Shown one piece after another: positions 23,872 through 34,995 of a stretch of DNA of 64,000 bases. The position numbers were made by a program, and so were the translations under genes. Within the stretch, counting starts at the first letter, position 1. Each line of letters opens with the position of its first letter. This stretch comes from Pterois miles. Its lineage: Eukaryota > Chordata > Actinopteri > Perciformes > Scorpaenidae. The notes under the pieces are model-generated. The model searched no databases. It was given only the letters and a program-made list of their open reading frames with translations, and was not told the origin of the DNA. Where the stretch lies: NCBI GenBank assembly GCA_947000775.1, contig CAMQGK010000559.1, positions 682,001 to 746,000 on the forward strand. Reading direction: 5' to 3'.

Positions 23872-26757
23872 GTGCTCGCTGGAGGTGACACTGCAGCTCA
23901 CTGTCTTTTACTTAAAGACTGTAGTCATGATTCTGCTGAGCAGAAATACAACTGTGAGGGACTTTGCATATGTGCAGGACATGCGAAGACTCTCACCTCC
24001 ATGCTGGAATCCCCTTTGTCAGAGTGTGGAGCGTTCCCACTTCCCATTGCTCATTCTGACTCCTGCTATAGGCATTTCTGCCCCTGAGCGGGTCCCATGC
24101 ACACATGGTGACTCACGATTAGGACAGGTACACCCAGAAAGACACTTAACTCTTTGCTATCAGGGCTGCTCTTAGAAATCTCAGTGATTTGGATCCCACA
24201 ACAAGCCAGTATGTGCGTCTCATTCTTCCCCCGGCGTGTCCGGCCTTGGCCCTTGTCTCCGGCCAGTCCGGAGGACTTCAAGCTGGGGCGAGCAGCCACG
24301 GCCGGACCTGAGAAGAAACCTGAGAGAGATTCCAGGGGCCATGGATACTCCTGGAGGGATTTGGTGCAAAGAATCAGTAATCTGCACTTCAAACGCACTC
24401 TTAAATCAGTCCCAGGCCGCCAGCCCAGGAGTGCCCTAACTCTTGTTGCTGGGGCCCCCGCTGGTGTAGCGATACCTTTTCTTTTAAAACGGCACATACT
24501 CACGCACACACACAGAGGGCAACTACACACAGGAGTCCAGATCTGGCAGTTTTTATAGCTCTCCTCTGACTGACCCCTCTCCCTCTCCTTTCTTTCCCTG
24601 GCTCTGTTTTTATGTTTTGTGCAAGTGTCTTTGTGAATGACTCGGCTAAGTCATGAAGTAGTTTGTATAGAAAGACGAAGGAGCAGATCTCATCGTGGCC
24701 CCTGAAGGAGCAGGTTGGAGGCCTATCCCTATTGTAGGCAGGAGTGGTATGAGTGCTGCAGTGGAGGGGCCTGTGAGGCCCTTTAGTAAACACACAGACT
24801 GCTAAAGTGTGTGTGAATAAGAGCCGGGATCATTAATGTAGGGTGTGAATGGGCTCTAATTAGCCCCCGGTGTGTGTGTGGTTGTGTGTATGTTTGCATG
24901 CGTTTTGTGTCCACAAGAAAAGAAGGTTAGGGACCCAGGGCCCTGTGAGTCCACTGGCCCGGTGCTCTGTCTCTCTGAGGGTTCATCAGCTCATTAAGGA
25001 GCCCTCGGCTCCCGTTAAGGGCCCAATTAAGAAGCAAGGTGGTGAGGCTCATTTGGATGGCAACACTTCACTGGATTCCTGAGGCAGCAGAATTCAGAGC
25101 TCGACAATGAGACACAACTTCTTTCCCACCCGCACAGCTAATTAGTAAGTGACCACGCTTGAGAAATAACATACTTTAATTGTTATGCCGTTAGGTGTTT
25201 GTACTGCAGTGATCATAAAATGCCACACAGGGATGTGTAGCTGTTGATATATTGAGCTTCCTGTAATTTGTGTGTGCACTGAGAGAAAACAACAAATCCC
25301 AGAGCTGTACATGTGCTCAGAGTATAAGATGGGAGCACAGAGGGTCCGGGGGATCTGGACAGAAAGGAGGGAATGTTTACTGGGAATGCTGGGGGAATAC
25401 AGGAGGTGGAGAAGCAGAGAACCGGGACAAGAAGGAGATTGCAAGGAAAAGATAGAGCTGAGGAGGGGGAGATAGAGCAGAGATTGGGCGAGTGAGACAG
25501 ATGGAAGGGGTGATTGGTCATCACAGAGCCTTAGGACAGCTGTTCTTTGATATATTAGTGGACACAATGAGCTAAAGCCAGCCTGCAGTCACAGAAAATA
25601 GGGACCCTGTTTTTCTTGAAGGAGGGGGGTTGTACGGGGTTCTGCCATTTGTGGACGTGCGTTAGCAGGCACGGGGGATGGGGGCAGTTGTTTCTAAAAT
25701 TACGAGCATGAAGTGACGTATCCAGCAATTATGCTGAAGGCTTTTTGTAGTTTCGGCAAGTGCAGAGAAAAGGGCTGTAAAATGAGCACGCTCTCAGATT
25801 GCTTTTTGCTGCACTATCATTAGCAATTCTAAACACGTTTGTCAATTAATCAATGTTTAACAAATGCCGTCAAGTAGTTTGGCTACTGTTCCTCTCTGCC
25901 TTCTCTGCAAAACAACAACTTTTAATGACACTGAATATTCGTTCATCGCTAATGAATTGAGATTTACTGTGTTTTATTCTGTTCAGCGACTGGTTTTGTA
26001 CAATCTTTTATCCTAACTATATTTTATTACAGATAAGGGCGGTATGATTTTTGTCCTTCTCTCTGATAAAACCCTATTAGATGACAAAAACTGTTCTGAC
26101 AGCTGGCCTGAAACTTTCCCAAAGGGGGATAAAACAAAAAATAGAGTAAGTCAAAGTGTCGTCCTGATGCGTGGAATGCAGATCGCTCTATCCACAGAGA
26201 GACGGAGACACACAGAGGACATCCCTCAATGCCACTGCAGGAGATGGGCTCCTTCCTCCTGGGACTGGACTGGTTAGGCGTGTGTGAAAAGAGCTGCGTC
26301 TGCTCATGTGCGGGGCAGCAGGTGTGAAAACTCCCCACCAGAGCTCCCGCACTCCACTGTTATTGCATCTTTTTAGGGCCATGAAAGAGGGAGCAGATGA
26401 GCTGGAGGGAGCGAGAGGCAGAGTGGGAGTGTGGGATTCTTTTGATTGATAGCAGCCCTGTGACTAATGCATAGATTTAAAATAATTTTCCCAAGCTATG
26501 CCCAATTATGCATGTCTGATGAATTATTATCCCCGTTGTGTGGTGTGTGCATTATCTCTGTCTTAAGGCGCTTTGGGAAGGGCCTCAAAGGGTAAAGGAA
26601 GCTCAAACTTCCTTTAACAGTTTTTTGACAATACACAACGCAATAAGGTTATTCAGCATCTGTGGGAGGTAACATGAGTATAGTACATAATTCACAATAT
26701 ATGTGAGGAATTCAGCATGTTGGTACAAACTGAGCTGATGAAATGTGTATTTCCTTC

Positions 26758-27640
26758 TGGGGTGGGACAGTTTGGTCCATATCATGGTTTGGGGTCATAG
26801 TTTTTGGTTTGGTTTTGTACATTTATGGTTCAGCAATGAGGCCAATTTAAATTTGAATGTATTTGGCAAAATAAGACAACAACTGTTTGCCTTGACAACA
26901 GTGGACTAACATAAGGAACAAAACACTTCATTGTCATATCTTATGGCTAAAATAATTAATAAACTAATCATAGGCTCAGTCTATCAACAAAAAGTGCAGC
27001 ATCAGGTCAGCCAGCACTTTTTTTTTTAAACAGCGGTAACATATACTAGACATGCACCATATGAGGAAAATCTGCAGTATGCGATAACATTGTTCAATAT
27101 TGCAATAAGGATTTGACTTGTGATAAATAAACAAATATTGAAGAGTGCATATCAGATATACTGATGTCAACCTGGTTGTTTTTAAATTCAGAACCAGATT
27201 AGAATTGAATATTTAAAATAAAATTTTTAGAGCAGCAACAGTAATGTTCAAAACAGCAAAGTCACCATATAAACTCATTAATATCTCACTGGAAACAATC
27301 TCACATCTTAAAATAAATCATATTCCTGAGTGAAGTTTATAAAGACTGAAGAACACAAACATCAGTCAGTATCAGTCCTTCCTCCTGTCCTCTGTCCTCC
27401 ATTAGTTAGTATCAGTCCTTCCTCCTGTCCTCTGTCCTCCATCAGTTAGTACCAGTCCTTCCTCCTGTCCTCTGTCCTCCATCAGTTAGTATCAGTCCTT
27501 CCTCCTGTCCTCTGTCCTCCATCAGTTAGTATCAGTCCTTCCTCCTGTCCTCTGTCCTCCATCAGTCAGCATCAGTCCTTCCTCCTGTACTCTGTCCTCC
27601 ATCAGTTAGTATCAGTCCTTCCTCCTGTCCTCTTCCCAGA
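26758..27640 (-). mobile_element. Diverged hAT element, reverse copy of the 56309 family
   Basis: It begins GGGGTGGGACAGTTTGG, the reverse of the right end of the element at 56309-57273. It then follows that element backwards through shared blocks such as AACATAAGGAACAAAACACTTCATT and the TTCAGAACCAGATTAGAAT stretch. The GAGGACAG-rich segment of the other copy is here expanded to a minisatellite. The distal end was not found and may lie beyond 27640. Confidence 0.65.
27367..27633. repeat. 40-bp minisatellite, about 6.5 units
   Basis: The unit contains AGTCCTTCCTCCTGTCCTCT and CCATCAGTTAGTATC and repeats with exact 40-bp spacing, with only scattered substitutions. It lies inside the hAT copy above. 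There are no unique spacers, so it is not a CRISPR array. Confidence 0.92.
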
Positions 27641-29984
27641 CACAAACAATGGATCACTGCTTACTAGAGGGAGCTAAAATCAGTCAGAACTCAGCTAAAT
27701 AACTAACATGTGTTTACAGTTAGCTGTTAGCCACCGAGCTAACGTGCTGTGCTAGTGTAAACATAGTGGATGAGAGACTTCGGACAGAGCATTGCAGAGA
27801 TTGCAACATCGCTTCCCTCCATGTTTAAGCACTGTATGTTTATGTGAGTGGAGAAGTCCAACATAGTTAATGATGGGTTTCATTAACCAACCGTGAATAT
27901 AAATAATTTTCATTTTCATTGTGTTTCAGACAGCCTTCTGTAATGTGTTCATTGAGTATGTTCGTATTGCGTGTGCCAACTGAGAAGTTTGAGAAGGAGG
28001 GAGGGTCACACATCATCAGTGCGTCATATCTTTGGGGGTATAACACTGCCCGTGACCCAAACACACCCCGAACAGTGACTAGCAAACCAAACAATTTGGA
28101 TCTTAACCTGAACTGTTTCCAACCCTATCTCCTACCGAAGTGAGAGAAAATCCAGAGACAATTTTCTAGCCGTCTCCACCTGCCAAACCGTGAGTTGTGG
28201 CCAGCCTCAGAGATTGGTGTTTTTTATGACAGACCAGAAAGTGTGCAGTGGCAGGACGGCAGCAGCCTAGTGAGAATGCCCTGCTTGATATTAGTGTCAT
28301 AAATCACAGTGAACTTGAGAACAGAGGACTTAAGGGCTTCAAGAGTGAGCGACAAATCAAGATAACAAACACTGATAAAGAGCAGATTCTTCTCCCTTTG
28401 CACGCCAAACTCTTGATTGTAGCAGTTCATTGGATGTTTGTTTAAATGAACGCAAACGTTCCTGAAGAAAGAATTTCTTCTACATATTTATGTCCAGCGA
28501 GCAGGAGTTTCATCCTGTCACGCATTGATCGGCTCGCGCTCGCTGAATACAAAACAAGTGTTGCAGTCTTCAGAGCATCAAGTTTGTGATTTATCAGCAC
28601 AAATAAAGTGTCTGTCACACTCTGTCCTTCTGTCATTCCCCTTTGGTACGGCTCTGTGCTTTGTTTGTATTATAACTGCATTCATTTGAAGCTTTTCTTT
28701 TTAAAGTGGCTGTTTGTGAGATGTTATCAAAATTGAATCCCTGACAAAGGCAGCTCTTTCCCGCTCTTTCCCTTTCACAATAAAAGCCCTGATCATATAA
28801 TATTCACAGATGAGTATTATGCATTTTCGTGTTGTTTATTCGTCACATCTCCAGTGTGTCAGTGCCTTTATTTTGGAGGTCTTTGGGACAAGTGGACTCG
28901 TGTAGAGCAGAAAGAGAGATTTGGCTGCACAGTTTCTCCTTTTAGGACAACTTTTCAAATTCTGCAGTAAATGCTTTCCTTTTTCTTGATGTGGCATATT
29001 TTGTAATTGTGATATTGAGTCAGCAAGGTGAACATCAGCAGGTCTGCATCATTATAGCTTGTTATTAATGTTTTATAAGAAATTAGTAACAGAGGACGAC
29101 AGGATTTATAGATCTCCGTACAAGCACATTGCCCTCTATATTTGTGCATGTATGTGTGTGGAGGTGTACGACGGAGCCGTTTGTAGTTTTGTCTCGGTGG
29201 GTGGGGGTAGAGCTCAGCCCTGAATAGAGCCCTGATTGGATTGATCTGCAGCGCTCTTGTTTACAAGCGGCCTCTTCACAATCGGCACAGTTTAATAGCA
29301 CACCGTCCCAGAAGGGTTGTTGCATCCGTGTCCGTTTTGCTCCTCGGGGCAGGAAAAACAAAAGTGCCGGGAAGGGAGAAGGGGAAAGCAACCTCAGGGG
29401 AGCTGTGAAACGGCACTGGAGCCCTCCGTCTCCGGGCCTCCTGCCAAGATAACGTTTCACCTCACTCACTAATACTACTTTTATAGGAAACCACAACACA
29501 GTCTAGAGTACTATCTGCCTTTATAGGCCAAAACCTACTTCGGTTTCAGTCAGTCAGCATGAGATTTGGTGACTTTGTAGGTGGCAGATTGGAGCATTTG
29601 AGGGCAGAAATCATAAATGAACCTAACACACTCCCCCTGAGCCATAAGTGGTCTAATTTTAATTTTAGGGCCTCCTCAAAGTAAAGCTGGTTTCTGCTGA
29701 AGAGACTGTCCTCATCACGCACTCCTACAATAAGATGCAGCTCACACAGGTCCCTCAATAAATCCCAGGCTGACACAAAAGCTGTCAGTGGACTGCTGCT
29801 GAATAGATTAATAAGATTTCCATAATTAGACAGGCCCCTGACAATAGGATCCTTCAGGCTTTGTCTCAGGGCCAACTGGATTGTCCGAGCCGCGCACGTC
29901 TGCTGGACGGACGTCCGCCACAATGGCCGCACAGACAGTAAGGCGGTCAGCAGAAGAACATCTGTCTCTCCTGGGAGAACCAAG

Positions 29985-30006
29985 AAAACACACACACACA
30001 CACACA
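29985..30006. repeat. Short (CA)n run
   Basis: About 22 bp of CA in the fignl2 intron. Confidence 0.8.
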
Positions 30007-30103
30007 GTGGGAAGTTTCATGTGCATACACACAAGGTTCTTATCAACCTCCTCGCATAACAACGCCAGCGGTCCATAGAAAAGGAGTCTCATCTTAACCT
30101 ATG

Positions 30104-30410
30104 GGCAATAGTTTCCAACTATTAAATTAATCTGCAACTATTTTGATAATTGATTAATTGGTTTGAGTAAAGTTTTTGAGAAAAAAAGTCCAGTTTCTCT
30201 GATTCCAGCTTCTTAAATATGAACATTTTCAGGTTTCTTTATTTCTCTATGACGGTAAACTGAATATCTTTGAGCTGTGGACAAAACAAGACATTTGAGG
30301 ATGTCATCTTGGGCTTTGGGAAACACTGAAACACATTTTTCACCATTTTCTGACATTTTATAGACCAAACAAGTAATCGACTATGAAAATAAGCGTTATT
30401 TGCAGCCCTA
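30104..30410 (-). mobile_element. hAT-type MITE, GGGCTGCAA family, copy 1
   Basis: It ends TTTGCAGCCCTA at 30410 and shares long stretches, in opposite orientation, with the copy at 33817-34140 (TCAGTTTACTGTCATAG, TTTTGTCCACAACTC, AATCGATTA-type subterminal repeats). The left end is degenerate. Both copies lie in the fignl2 intron as an inverted pair about 3.4 kb apart and could form double-stranded RNA in the pre-mRNA. Confidence 0.72.
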
Positions 30411-33130
30411 AAATATTCTTCAAACCCCTTTCTGACTGGATCATAGAACAGTTTTACTTATACTGACAACAGCAACAAAGGCCTCCAACATGATTGAATG
30501 AGGGCAGGATTCCCATTTTCAGACATACTTATTCTTAATGTGTTTTTTTAATCCATAATCCTCCTCTAATATGATTAAGATAGAGTTAATGTGGGTGTGG
30601 CAGGAGAGAGGAATGGAGCAGCATTCTGGCTAAAAAAGTATACAAGTAAAAGTTGTAAAATGACTCCTTTTTCTGTGTTGCATAGGATAATTTGAAATCG
30701 AGCATCTTACATGAAGTTAATCTAATGATTGCACCGCTACCCACAGTATGTCCACATTGTCCTGATTTCCTTCTTCTAATCTTAGCTTTCTTCCTGCCCC
30801 TCCAGTGAATTAATCTACATGATTGCTCTGATTTAAGCAGAAGTGTAGATTAGAGCTTGCTCAGTTTATTGTGGAGCACCACTGCTCTAAAAACCACAGT
30901 CCAGCAGAGGCCGAGATCTAATTACATGGAAAGGGCTAAACTGCTCTGCAACCCTGCTGTGCTCATCAGGGAAGTGAACGACGGCCTATCACTCATCTAA
31001 CTCACTGTGTACATACAGAAAGAGTTATTGAGTGTAATACACTTTTTTTAAGAGAGTAATTACTTTCAGATTTAACAGTGAATTGGTTGTTCAGGTATGG
31101 GCAGCTGGTCATTACGTTGGTCAGAGAAAGTCCATTCTGTGTTGGCGCTACTCTGATGATGGAGTGGACAGCAGTTAGCCCGCCTCACTGAGTCCTCTAA
31201 TGTCCGCTCCAGTCCGCTTAGAGAGGACGAAACGCCTGCTGTCCACTTCTTCCCCTCCCTCTACCATCCCTCCCTCCCCGCTGCAGGTTTTATGAGCTCC
31301 CCTGGGCTCTCATCCATCTCTGTCACACACAGGCCCCATTATTGGGGCTGCTCACTGGTTGGGCTGCAGATGGGAAGGGCCTGCAGGACATATATGGTTT
31401 CTGCAACCCCGGACAAAGACCTGCGAGTCAGGCCACAGAAATATGTGGTCATCTGGGTGTGGACAAGACAATGTCTTCAGCATGTTTGTTAAAAAAAAAA
31501 AAAGTGAAGAGAGTGTGAGAATGTTCGCATCTTGCTGTGGCGGCTGTGTGGGTGGAATGAAGCTTAGGGAAGTACTTGAACTGGTTTGGCTATTGGGAAC
31601 TTAAGGCAGTGGATTTGAATATGAAGGACATGATAATCCAACGGCCATCTGGTCTGCTGGTCTCATCTGACTGAATAAATAACGGGCGTAATCTGAAAAC
31701 ACACATGGGGAGGTTTGGAAAGAAAGAGGGCAAAGTTAAGGAGTGAGCTAGCGGGAGCAGCAGCAGAATCGCAGGCTTGTGGATATTGAGATTTGATTTA
31801 AATGGCAATAAGAAGCCTGGCTCCACACACACAGACAGCCATGAATAATGAATCATGTGGGGTCCACTGAAGGAAAGGCAGAGGCCAGTTAATGACGGCT
31901 TTTGCCATATTCCTTTTTACCTCCCTGTTTCTGGCTGGAGTAGTCCTCACCTCAGGGTAAATCATGACAGTTCAATAATGCCAAGCTATGTGTGGAATGT
32001 CAAGCTAATGCCTCAGCAAGAGGTAGCACTAGTCTTCATGAAATAGACGACTCTGTAACTATCCTATTGTGATATAATACACATAAACGTATACTCTTAT
32101 GATGTTAAAATTCACACTATTTTGAACTATGAAATGGGCTTGCGAGGGTAAACAGAAAAGAGCGCTCCAAGGAGGATTTATTTTTGTAGGCCAACCAAGT
32201 TAGCATCGTGCTGGTTCCCTCTATAAAAAGCCAAAAGGATGTTTCTATTGGGTTTTGGATCATTGCATAAAGTAAACCGGTGGCAAACACATTTATGATA
32301 CATGCACATTTTGTTCAGCAAGATACTCTCCACAAATGAACACTTGATTTTTGAAGTATAAATGCAATCGGCAGAAGTAAAAAGCCAATGTTAGGCTATC
32401 AACAAACCACACCACATGAGCGTTCGTGTACAGAATAAGGCTGTAAAGGTGGATGAGTCGGCATGATGACGTTAAGTAGTCTCATTTAGCCACTTGTTAG
32501 CAGCCACCTTTTATAAGACACAACTTCAAAATGCATGAGTGGGATGTTTGCTGTATTTTAAGTCCTATAACAAAACGTTAAAATCTCTTCAGCTTGTTTT
32601 AACAACAGACTTTTTTCAGGTATCTAACTAAAAACACATTCAAAAACCCATTGACTTCCAGAGGAGGGAACCAGAAGTGCTAAACTGATTTCTGGGTTTT
32701 AGGACTCATTCCTGTCGAACTCTATAGCAGGCAAACACTGGAAATTATCAAATGCATTTTGTGCAGAGCAGCTGTTAGACTTCCAAACATATGCATGTTC
32801 GGATGTAATTCCAGTCAAATTTTTCTTGGAAAATAAGACCTTTGCATGAGTGAAAACACTTCATGGAGCAAAAATCTGTTTTGTTTTGTTTTTTTTTTCG
32901 GCTGCACTCTCCTCTGTGTTGTTAGCTCGGCGATGTGCTCGATGCGTAGCAGCCATGATCAATCAGAGCTCGGCCGGTGCTGAAGTCAGCCAGAGGAACA
33001 GACATTCCACTTTCCCAATGTTCCATGGGAGGCTGTGCTGATGAATAGCACACTATGCTGCAATCCCAAACCCAACCCCCTCCTCTTTCTTTCTGTCTTC
33101 CTTTCTTTCTCACTCTCTCCACACCACTGT

Positions 33131-33136
<6 letters not shown>

Positions 33137-33188
<52 letters not shown>
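33137..33188. repeat. (CA)n microsatellite
   Basis: About 52 bp of CA in the fignl2 intron. Long open frames over it in all directions are repeat artefacts. Confidence 0.95.
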
Positions 33189-33191
<3 letters not shown>

Positions 33192-33816
33192 CTTTCCCTT
33201 CTCCCTCCCTCCCTCTGTCCAGCCGGCCACTGGGCCTTTGGAGCTCTGGTGTACGGTGGGTGGGTGGGTGGTAGGTGGGGGGTGCAGGGCGGAGAGAGCA
33301 GGCATTCAGAGCAACATGCTCGGGGAGATAACAATAGGTCCTCTGGGAGACCTGCAGATGTTAGCAGTACAGGGAATAGTAGTGGGATCTTATCGCTACT
33401 CCAACATAAGCCGGGAAGCTGCAAAACAACACATCCAACCCACCGATCTGCTTTCACTCTTTTCTTTCTGCAGCTTTCTCTCTCTCCCTCCACCTCCCCT
33501 TCACCTCGCCTCTCCCTCTCTGGGAAATGTGAGCTGCTTCTGCTAACATGCATGATGGAAACACTGAAAAAGATTCATTTCCAAACAGAAGAAAGGCAAT
33601 TTCTTGTCACTGGCTGCTTGGAGGGGAGGGGGCTCAGACCACGTGTCACTGTGCACTGGGTACTGGTCATGGATGAGTGTCTACTAATACTACCTTGCAC
33701 ATATATCAAACTGAATGTACACTATTATTTTTGGTTGAGAGGACTCTTTCTTACGTCCCTGAAGTACAGATTCCTTGCAGTGACATGTATTATAGTCCAA
33801 ACAGTTTGTCTGGTAC

Positions 33817-34140
33817 TAGGGCTGCAACTAACGATTTTCATTGTTGATTAATCTGTTGATTATGTTTTTGATTAATTGATTAGTTGTTTGGTCTGAAAAT
33901 GTGCATCAGTGTTTCCAAGATGACGTCCTCAAATCTCTTGTTTTGTCCACAACTCAACGATATTCAGTTTACTGTCATAGAGGAGTAAAGACACCAGAAA
34001 ATATTCACATATAAGAAACTATAATCAGAGAATTTTGACTTTTTTTCTTAAAAAAATTACTCAAACCATAATCGATTTATCAAAATAGTTGGTGATTAAT
34101 TTAATAGTTGACAACTAATGGATTAATCATTGCAGCCCTA
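33817..34140 (+). mobile_element. hAT-type MITE, GGGCTGCAA family, copy 2
   Basis: It starts TAGGGCTGCAACTAACGA and ends CATTGCAGCCCTA, giving terminal inverted repeats over 324 bp. The flanking octamers TCTGGTAC and TCTTGTGC match at 6 of 8 positions, consistent with a decayed 8-bp hAT duplication. Confidence 0.78.
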
Positions 34141-34995
34141 TCTTGTGCTCTTTGAGATATGTACAGGGAGTACTGTCGCAGCATTGTGAAATACATTTTT
34201 AATGAAAAAAAGAGAAAGTGTCAAATCCTAAAATTAAAAATTAATATTGTAACATCATAGGAAGAGCCATTTCACTTCAACAACACAACATGATTTTTTT
34301 TATACTGACAATAGGGCTGCGTAATTAATCAACATTTTATCACAATCGCACTGTAGCCTACTGCAATTTTCCAACCACAGGAGGTGCAATATTTCTTAAT
34401 TGTTTGTTGTTGTTTGTTTGTTAAATATTGTGGTGCTGCAGAGATGTCCTGGTCTACACATCCTATTCTACAAACGCAAAACAATATCTTTATTTGGTAC
34501 AGATCTCCAAAAAAATCCCATCATATTAATTTTTATTATGTTTTTCAGTGAAAAACATAATGAATGAATGAATAAAATGAATGCTAAAAAAAATTATAAA
34601 ATGATGAAAATAATGAATAAAAATTATCATTCTCTCCAATATTGCAAATCATATCACAATTTCAGTGTCAGTCAAAATAATTGCAATTGGATATATTTTT
34701 AAAATCCTGCAGCCGTATTTAGCAACCTTGGAACCTCAGATGCTGTTTGCATTTTCAGTAAACTCTAGAAGTTAAAATCATTTCACTTTTATCTATTTTC
34801 TAGTCACAGGAGAGGAATCAATTTATAATAAAGATGCTATATGGACCAAATGGATTCATATCATGACCACAAAGCAGCACAGCTCTGTTTCCTACCAAAG
34901 ATATAATCATTCCTACATGGCCAGTATCCTACTTTCTGACATAATTGTAATGAGAGGAAAATTCTGACCTGGTTTCCCTGTGTTTCTTTTGTCAG

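Larger units (their letters stand above)
22296..34995 (+). other. fignl2: fignl2 intron, 12.7 kb
   Basis: It is bounded by GTAAGTAC and a TTTCTTTTGTCAG acceptor. It holds a C24 run, CA repeats, two diverged hAT-type MITEs, and a hAT element with a 40-bp minisatellite. Several long complex non-repetitive stretches (for example 24790-25110, 25720-25870, 26430-26560, 28760-28840) may be regulatory. I see no further coding exon inside. The open frames at 24066-24558 have no recognisable domain. Confidence 0.65.

Noticed and set aside
24066..24558. Overlapping open frames of 134 and 154 codons on opposite strands
   Set aside because: They lie in a GC-richer part of the fignl2 intron; neither has a recognisable domain or convincing splice context, and mutual overlap suggests low stop density only.
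27367..27633. Regularly spaced 40-bp repeats resembling a CRISPR array
   Set aside because: The units are contiguous with no unique spacers, and the genome is vertebrate; it is a minisatellite.
33035..33851. Open frames of 147-200 codons around a CA repeat
   Set aside because: They depend on the dinucleotide run and on low-complexity Ser/Pro sequence; no domain was found, and the longest runs into a hAT MITE.
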